DNA of 27,396 nucleotides from an uncultured Clostridia bacterium (GTDB lineage: Bacteria > Bacillota > Clostridia > Oscillospirales > CAG-272). The notes under the pieces were generated by a model that was not told the DNA's origin, searched no databases, and saw nothing but the letters and a program-made list of their open reading frames with translations. Where the stretch lies: contig CANQMJ010000013.1 in assembly GCA_947624945.1 (NCBI GenBank), forward strand, positions 1-27,396, given 5' to 3'. Below are positions 22,155 through 27,396 of the stretch, piece by piece. The translations under genes were made by a program, and so were the position numbers. Every line of letters begins with the position of its first letter. Position 1 is the stretch's first letter.

Positions 22155-24563
22155 ATGAAAGAACTCAAACGCATTTTATCAAAGCCGCGCACGGTTCTGG
22201 CGCTCGCGCTCATAATACTTGCGAACGCGGTGCTTTTCGTGCGCGAGCAGGTCAAAAACGATTACGGACTCGACGTCTCGCTTCCGCTCGGCGGCACTGT
22301 CATAATGTTTGACACCGTGACGGTCACGAGCGAGATCGCGGACGCGCGCGGCGCATACGCGCACTACCTCGACTGGATAGAAAAGGTACGCGATATGGCG
22401 CCGTCAGACGCCGCCGAATATCTGCGTTTGCAGAAAGACGCGCTCGCGGACGCCATCGCCGCCGACAGGGATAAAAACGACGGCGATATCGACGAGGACG
22501 CGCGCCTCGACTATGCCGCCGTCAACAGCCTCATCGACCGCGTCGACTATATCGCCGGGTACGGAGAGCTGCTCGACAATATCCGCGCAAACAAGGAAAA
22601 TCTCTTGTCGTTCTCCATCTTCAATAAGCCCGGCAGCTTTTCGAGCCGCAACATAATAAAGACCGCGGACGAGTTCGAAAAGTTGGAGGACGTAAAGCTG
22701 ACATTGGGTGCCGACGGTGCCGTCGACGCGCTTTTATCGTTTCACATGACCGACTATCTTTTGACGCTTGCGCTGACGCTGTTCGCGCTGTCGTTTTTGG
22801 AGGAGCGGCGCGCGGGACTGTGGGCAGTCGTATATGCGTCCCCGCGCGGACGGCTTCGCCTCGCCGTCAAAAGAACGCTCATATTGCTTTTCGTCTCCGC
22901 CGCGTTCGTCTTGATACTTTACGGGACTGACCTCATGCTCGGTTTCTCCGTTTACGGCGGCATCCGCGACCTCGGACGCACCGTGCAGTCGGTGGAGACG
23001 CTCGGCAGGCTGCCCATTATTACTACCGTCGGCGGATTTCTCGTCCGCTATTTCATTCTGCGCGCCGCAGCAGCGTTTTTAATCGGACTGCTTTTGTGGC
23101 TGCTGCTTTCCGCCGTAGACAACGTGAAATACGCTCTTGTCGCCGCCGCGTTTGCGATCGCGGTCGAATACAGCCTTTACACGTTTCTGCCGGTGCAAAG
23201 CGCGTTCAATGTGTTCAAATACTTCAATATCTTCACCTACATAAGCCTCTCCGATCTCTACACCGACTACCTCAACGTCGACATCTTCTCGTACCCGCTC
23301 GGCATACGCGCGGTGTCGCAGTCGGCGCTTCCGTTCCTGTGCATTTTCGCCGCGTCCGCGTGCATTTTTGCCATGTGCACAAAACGCCCCGCGTCGGGAC
23401 GCGACATTTTAGGCCGCGCCGCTTACATCATCAACAGCGTCACGGACAAGCTCTTGCGCCGCTTTCACATGCTCGGCATGGAACTGTATAAGACGCTGTG
23501 GATAGGGAAAGGCGTCGTCATCGTCGCGCTGCTCGCGTATGCCGTGACTGAGCTGACATTCTCCGTCAGCGTGCCGGTCAAAAGCCTTTCGGAGCAGACG
23601 GCGAGGGAGTACACGGTCGAGTTCGCGGGCCTGATAACGGACGATACCCTTTCCCGCATGGACGCGGAACAGGAACGACTTGAAGGCGACGTCGCCGCGT
23701 ATGAGGACGCTCTCATCGCCTATGACCGCGGCGAGCTCGACTATAAACATCTGAACGTGCTCGCCGCATCTGCGTCGACGGCGAAGACGAAGCTCGAGGG
23801 ACTCGCCGCCGTCCGCGAACGCGTGCAGTCGCTGACCGCGCTCGGCAAGGAGTACGGCATCGAGCCGTGGCTCGTCGACGAGATACCGTTCGAGAGCGTG
23901 TACGGCGCACGCGCGCAGTATGAGCGGCGGACGGCGGCGCTGACGGCTGTGCTCGCGCTAACGCTTATCCTTGCCGCGAACGTCACATACGAGCGTCAGT
24001 CCGGAATGCAAAAGCTGCTCTCCGCGTCTGCGCGCGGACGGGGAACGCTCATCGAGCGCAAGCTCGCGACGGCGGCAATCGCTGCCGCCGCCGTGTGGCT
24101 GCTCGTCTACGGCGCGGAGCTGCGCACGTTTATGTGCGACTTTACCGTCACCGCGTGGGATGCGCCGGTGCAGTGCGTCGCGATGATGCAGAAATTTCCG
24201 TTTCACATCACGGTCAGGGTATGGCTCGTACTCCTTTACCTCTATCGGTACGTGTGCCTTTACTGCGTCTCCGTCGTCGTGCTCGCCGTTTCGTCGTTCG
24301 CGTCGCGGACGGAGGCCGCGTACGTCGCCGCGTGCGCCTTGACCGTTATTCCGTCGCTGCTCTACGCATACATGAACGTGGATGTGCTCGCGCCGATCTC
24401 ACTGATCGTGCCCGTCGAGGCGATGTCGCTTTTGACTGACGCGGGCGGCGCCGTTTCCGCTTTGCTCGCATGGAGCGCGGCTCTTGCGGCTGTTACGGCG
24501 GTCGCGATCGTTTGGCTTTTCGTATCGGCAAACGGCACGAAGAGAAGGATATCCCGAACGTGA
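22155..24563 (+). CDS. Large ABC-2-like permease with internal duplication
   Basis: An 802-aa membrane protein made of two similar halves. Each half has a short cytoplasmic start and one helix (about 12-28 and 451-470), then a long charged, probably external helical region (30-195 and 470-590), then a cluster of helices. The halves align at ERRAGLWAVVYASPRGR (217-233) and ERQSGMQKLLSASARGR (613-629), both continuing into a helix ending LYGTDL / VYGAEL. Ordinary ABC-2 permeases correspond to one half and dimerise, so this looks like a fused dimer served by the single ATPase gene upstream. The substrate is unknown; lipid-linked or peptide cargo is possible. Confidence 0.85.
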   Translation: MKELKRILSKPRTVLALALIILANAVLFVREQVKNDYGLDVSLPLGGTVIMFDTVTVTSEIADARGAYAHYLDWIEKVRDMAPSDAAEYLRLQKDALADAIAADRDKNDGDIDEDARLDYAAVNSLIDRVDYIAGYGELLDNIRANKENLLSFSIFNKPGSFSSRNIIKTADEFEKLEDVKLTLGADGAVDALLSFHMTDYLLTLALTLFALSFLEERRAGLWAVVYASPRGRLRLAVKRTLILLFVSAAFVLILYGTDLMLGFSVYGGIRDLGRTVQSVETLGRLPIITTVGGFLVRYFILRAAAAFLIGLLLWLLLSAVDNVKYALVAAAFAIAVEYSLYTFLPVQSAFNVFKYFNIFTYISLSDLYTDYLNVDIFSYPLGIRAVSQSALPFLCIFAASACIFAMCTKRPASGRDILGRAAYIINSVTDKLLRRFHMLGMELYKTLWIGKGVVIVALLAYAVTELTFSVSVPVKSLSEQTAREYTVEFAGLITDDTLSRMDAEQERLEGDVAAYEDALIAYDRGELDYKHLNVLAASASTAKTKLEGLAAVRERVQSLTALGKEYGIEPWLVDEIPFESVYGARAQYERRTAALTAVLALTLILAANVTYERQSGMQKLLSASARGRGTLIERKLATAAIAAAAVWLLVYGAELRTFMCDFTVTAWDAPVQCVAMMQKFPFHITVRVWLVLLYLYRYVCLYCVSVVVLAVSSFASRTEAAYVAACALTVIPSLLYAYMNVDVLAPISLIVPVEAMSLLTDAGGAVSALLAWSAALAAVTAVAIVWLFVSANGTKRRISRT

Positions 24564-24614
24564 AAAAACAAAACCGTTCTGCGACATCAAAGAACAAATA
24601 CACCGATAAACCGT

Positions 24615-24639
24615 GGGGCGCCTATACAAAAGGCGCCCC
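24615..24639. terminator. Hairpin between convergent operons
   Basis: GGGGCGCCT (24615-24623) pairs with AGGCGCCCC (24631-24639) around a 7-nt loop, between the permease stop and the pgsA stop. T-runs are poor on both strands, so it may terminate weakly in either direction. Confidence 0.6.
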
Positions 24640-24649
24640 GTTCAAAACC

Positions 24650-25243
24650 TTATTTCAAGTCCAAGAACTTTCCGTACGCTCGCGCATAATTGAGCCCGCT
24701 CCACACCGTCATGACAGCCATAAACGCCATCGTCGCGTATGTTAGGATATGGTATTCGGCAACGACATTCACTATCGGGATATAGCCGAATATCACGGGC
24801 TCGAGCAGCGCCGTCAAAATAAACGTTATCTGCGACACCGTCTTAATTTTGCCGAGCATATTCGCCGCCAGCGCCGTCGCCGACGCCTTCCCCGACACCA
24901 CCATGCGCAGCGACGTGACCGCCAGCTCGCGGAAGATAACTACGAGCGTCAGGCACAAGAGCAGCACACGCATATATGAAAACGCGTCGTTCGCCAGCAT
25001 CGTGATGAGCGCCGAGAACACCATGAACTTGTCAGCGACCGGGTCCATGAACTTGCCGAAATCGGTCACAAGGTCATACTTTCGCGCAATTTTGCCGTCG
25101 AGCATATCGGTCAGCGACGTCACACCGAACACAGCCGCAGCGATGATGTTCACCCACGGCGCCGGTATCCCGACCGTCATGACGACGACGAACACGGGAA
25201 CGAGCGCGACGCGCAACAGCGTCAGTTTATTCGGTAGATTCAT
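24650..25243 (-). CDS. pgsA: CDP-diacylglycerol--glycerol-3-phosphate 3-phosphatidyltransferase
   Basis: A 197-aa membrane enzyme that joins glycerol 3-phosphate to CDP-diacylglycerol, the committed step to phosphatidylglycerol and cardiolipin. The complete CDP-alcohol phosphotransferase motif is visible: D46-x2-D49-G50-x2-A53-R54-x8-G63-x3-D67-x3-D71. Multiple hydrophobic helices surround it. GGAGG precedes the ATG. It lies 16 bp after rimO, a pairing common in Firmicutes, and is probably cotranscribed with it. Confidence 0.96.
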   Translation of the reverse strand: MNLPNKLTLLRVALVPVFVVVMTVGIPAPWVNIIAAAVFGVTSLTDMLDGKIARKYDLVTDFGKFMDPVADKFMVFSALITMLANDAFSYMRVLLLCLTLVVIFRELAVTSLRMVVSGKASATALAANMLGKIKTVSQITFILTALLEPVIFGYIPIVNVVAEYHILTYATMAFMAVMTVWSGLNYARAYGKFLDLK

Positions 25244-25259
25244 ACGTCAGCCTCCGCAA

Positions 25260-26594
25260 TTATCTTTTCATTTCAACGACCTCGCCCTTGAGGTCGTAGT
25301 CGAGCGTCTCTGTGATCCTGACGCGTATATGCGCGCCGGGTTCGGGGCGCTTTTTCTCGGGAATGGAGAAATACACTTTCCCGTCGACGTCGGGTGCGTC
25401 CCACTGCGTGCGGCCGAAGCACGAGTCCGCGACATAGTCGTAGCCCTCATATATGACCTCGATCGTTTTGCCCACATGCTTCGCGTTCAGCTTCGCCGAA
25501 ATCGGCAGCTGCACCGACATTATCCTGTCGTAGCGGTCCTGCTTCGTCTGCTCGTCGATCTGACCGTCGAAGTCATAGGCGGGAGTGCCCTCCTCGCGCG
25601 AATACGTGAACGCGCCGAAGCGGTCGAACTTCGTCTCACTGATGAAGTCGACGAGCTGTTCGAACTCCTCCTCCGTCTCGCCGGGGAAACCGACGATCGC
25701 CGTCGTGCGTATCGCGATGCCGGGGACGCCTTCGCGCAGTCTGCGCACCGCGTCGCGGACGCATTTCTCGCCGCCGTGGCGGTTCATGCGTTCGAGCACC
25801 GACTCGGCGACGTGCTGCACGGGCAGATCTATGTATTTGACGACGCGCGGATTGTCGCGTATCTCGCGAATGAGCTCGTCCGTGATCTTATCGGGATAGC
25901 AGTACATGATGCGCAGCCACGGAATATTCGTCTCGACCGACAGGCGATGCAGAAGCTCCGCCAGCTTATATTCGCCGTAGATGTCGATGCCGTACCGCGT
26001 CGTATCCTGCGCGACGAGGATGAGCTCGCCGACGCCCATATCGTCCAGCGACTTCGCCTCCTCGATTATATCCTCCATCGTGCGCGAGCGGTGGCGGCCG
26101 CGTATGTACGGTATCGCGCAGTACGAACATCTGTTGTCGCAGCCCTCCGCGATCTTGATGTACGCGTAAGCGTCCGTCGTGACGACACGCTCGCCGCCGA
26201 GCGGCGCCGCATCCTTGTCGCCGTATGCGGCGAACTTTTCGCCCCTCTCGACGGCTCTGACGGCGTCCACTATCTCATGCACCGACCCGACGCCGAGCAC
26301 GGCGTCGACCTCGGGCATCTCCTTCATTATCTCGTCGCGGTAACGCTCGGGCAGACATCCCGTCACGATTATGCCGCGCAGACTGCGATTTTCCTTGAGC
26401 CACGCGACGTCGAGAATGCTGTCGATGGCCTCGCGGCGCGCCTCTTCCAGAAACGCGCATGTGTTCACAACGATGATGTCCGCCTCCGTGTCCTCCGGCG
26501 TGATCTCATACCCCGCGTCCGCGAGCAGCTTGAGCATCACTTCCGTGTCCATCAGATTCTTCGCACACCCCAGCGATATAAAGCCTATTTTCAT
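25260..26594 (-). CDS. rimO: Ribosomal protein S12 methylthiotransferase RimO
   Basis: A 444-aa radical-SAM enzyme that adds a methylthio group to the conserved Asp of ribosomal protein S12. The N-terminal domain holds C10, C46 and C80 for one Fe-S cluster. The radical-SAM triad is C152-x3-C156-x2-C159 in EGCDNRCSYC, followed by IPYIRGRHRSR. A C-terminal TRAM domain ends the protein. The start MKIGFISLGCAKN is typical of RimO rather than MiaB. The Shine-Dalgarno sequence is weak (AAGAG), and a perfect 17-bp hairpin lies only 10 bp upstream of the ATG, which may affect initiation. Confidence 0.96.
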   Translation of the reverse strand: MKIGFISLGCAKNLMDTEVMLKLLADAGYEITPEDTEADIIVVNTCAFLEEARREAIDSILDVAWLKENRSLRGIIVTGCLPERYRDEIMKEMPEVDAVLGVGSVHEIVDAVRAVERGEKFAAYGDKDAAPLGGERVVTTDAYAYIKIAEGCDNRCSYCAIPYIRGRHRSRTMEDIIEEAKSLDDMGVGELILVAQDTTRYGIDIYGEYKLAELLHRLSVETNIPWLRIMYCYPDKITDELIREIRDNPRVVKYIDLPVQHVAESVLERMNRHGGEKCVRDAVRRLREGVPGIAIRTTAIVGFPGETEEEFEQLVDFISETKFDRFGAFTYSREEGTPAYDFDGQIDEQTKQDRYDRIMSVQLPISAKLNAKHVGKTIEVIYEGYDYVADSCFGRTQWDAPDVDGKVYFSIPEKKRPEPGAHIRVRITETLDYDLKGEVVEMKR

Positions 26595-26604
26595 TGCTCT
26601 TGTG

Positions 26605-26642
26605 GCGGGGAGAAAACTTTTTGAGAAAAGTTTTCTCCCCGC
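26605..26642. repeat. Perfect 17-bp hairpin directly upstream of rimO
   Basis: GCGGGGAGAAAACTTTT (26605-26621) pairs with 26626-26642 around a TGAG loop. It shares the G-block plus GAAAACT design of 4269-4315. No T-run flanks it. It sits in the rimO leader and is probably a dispersed intergenic repeat. Confidence 0.65.
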
Positions 26643-26651
26643 ACCCCTCTT

Positions 26652-27038
26652 TCAAAAACTTTTACTGACTTGGTTTTTTATTTTTAACTTTATTTGTACG
26701 TTGATTTGAAATCAGCCCGTCCCGTTCGGTGCTCGACTTCGTCTCCGCCTTCGGAAAACAATATCTTCAGAGAGAACTTAAGATAAACACTATTTGGTCC
26801 GCTTTTGTGAGGGGAGCATCTCCTCACTGCGTTCGGAGCTGCCACACTTTCCGCAAAGCGGAAAGTGTCGGAGGTTTGGAGCGTAAGCGACAAAACTCCC
26901 AACTTTCTACAAAAAGGTTCCTCGTAAATAAAAGTTTCCCTCCAACTAAGAGTTAGCAATATAAAATAAAAATATCAAAACTTTTACTGATGAGGTTTTT
27001 ACATTCAGTTAAATCTGTACGTTAATTTGAAATCAACC
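26652..27038. repeat. Spacer flanked by two imperfect direct repeats of about 65 bp
   Basis: Sequence 26652-26717 resembles 26975-27038: both run TCAAAA-ACTTTTACTGA, a T-rich middle, then GTACGTT(G/A)ATTTGAAATCA(G/A)CC. Between them there is no credible gene. The interval has an 11-bp perfect hairpin ACACTTTCCGC/GCGGAAAGTGT (26844-26854/26858-26868) and GTGAGG/CCTCAC (26807-26812/26822-26827). This looks like nested intergenic repeat debris. No rimO promoter of good quality was found here. Confidence 0.6.
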
Positions 27039-27057
27039 GCCTCTATAAATCAACGGT

Positions 27058-27318
27058 TTACTTTTTCTCTACTTTTTCCCCGCAGTACGGGCAAAACTGA
27101 CCCGACGTAACAAGAACTTTTCCACAGTGCGGGCATTTGTTTGCCGATATCTTCATTACACCGCCCGCAATAAGCGCCGCGAGTCCCGCCGCCGCGATAT
27201 AGGCGCAGACGGTGACGCCGTCGTAATTATCGTTTGCAATCATCAGCCCCATCACGAGCATGTCTATGATGAGGACAAACGCGGCAGCAACCGCCGTAAT
27301 GTTCGCAGCCTTTTTCAT
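27058..27318 (-). CDS. Small membrane protein with C-terminal zinc ribbon
   Basis: An 86-aa protein with two hydrophobic helices (about residues 8-28 and 37-55), then a zinc-ribbon C-P-H-C-x10-C-P-Y-C (about 62-77) and a lysine-rich tail. The likely start is the ATG at 27318 (or the one just before it at 27321), which follows AAAGGCG; a longer frame reaches 27348 but lacks a ribosome site. With both termini probably cytosolic, the ribbon would face the cytoplasm. Such zinc-ribbon membrane proteins are common and mostly uncharacterised; no specific function can be given. Confidence 0.75.
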   Translation of the reverse strand: MKKAANITAVAAAFVLIIDMLVMGLMIANDNYDGVTVCAYIAAAGLAALIAGGVMKISANKCPHCGKVLVTSGQFCPYCGEKVEKK

Positions 27319-27396
27319 CATTATACATCGCCTTTCTGCGAAAGGCACCGACGAGGTTATGAAACCGTTTGGTGCAACTTTCGACTTTGTTCAAAA

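Noticed and set aside
24849..26624. A 591-codon plus-strand frame opposite rimO and pgsA
   Set aside because: The minus strand encodes two unmistakable enzymes with all catalytic motifs; the plus frame is a side effect of codon bias.

Overview
The window looks like chromosomal DNA of a Gram-positive Clostridia member, most likely close to the Oscillospiraceae/Ruminococcaceae. This is inferred from strong GGAGG-type ribosome binding sites, sigma-A promoters of TTGACA-17-TATAAT type, the deoxyxylulose-phosphate-independent PdxS/PdxT route to vitamin B6, the rimO-pgsA gene pair, LytTR/GHKL signalling and many short hairpin-rich intergenic repeats. The housekeeping and envelope genes are GC-rich. 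A stretch in the middle (about 5900-8700) is clearly AT-richer and reads as acquired DNA. No rRNA, tRNA or CRISPR array was seen.

Layout. (1) 1-416: intergenic DNA with four successive hairpins, and one copy of a repeat that recurs at 9955-10146. (2) 417-5692, minus strand: a LytTR response regulator, a GHKL kinase without a membrane domain, and a heterodimeric ABC exporter (two half-transporters overlapping by 17 bp). The exporter promoter has a weak -35 preceded by two direct repeats 21 bp apart, the usual layout of a LytTR site. (3) 5904-10626: an accessory or mobile zone. It holds an unrecognised 489-aa protein with a PD-(D/E)xK nuclease-like domain, a decayed AAA/DUF234 ATPase gene, the broken C-terminal end of a tyrosine integrase, a short XRE regulator, the second copy of the repeat, and a 57-codon ORF. 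(4) 10645-13835: a compact two-gene restriction-modification system. Its methyltransferase carries an N-terminal PD-(D/E)xK domain and is followed by a two-domain specificity subunit, as in BcgI-type (type IIB/IIG) systems; no separate hsdR is present. (5) 14286-16011: pdxS-pdxT and a small cysteine-rich protein, behind a consensus promoter. (6) 16455-24563: an OmpR-type two-component system, then two paralogous lipoproteins with a shared C-x-K-P-x-C-x-H-x4-C motif, an ABC ATPase and an 802-aa internally duplicated ABC permease. An identical 20-bp element lies in front of both the regulator gene and the first lipoprotein gene, which ties the two blocks together. (7) 24650-26594, minus strand: rimO-pgsA. 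(8) 26595-27396: repeat-rich spacer and a small membrane zinc-ribbon protein.

How the parts may work together. There are two independent signalling and transport modules, 417-5692 and 16455-24563. Each pairs a two-component system with an ABC transporter, and each shows a candidate operator in front of its transport genes. The second module, with its twin metal- or disulfide-motif lipoproteins and fused-dimer permease, is the best candidate here for an undescribed envelope-sensing or export system. Functions beyond the domain level are inference.
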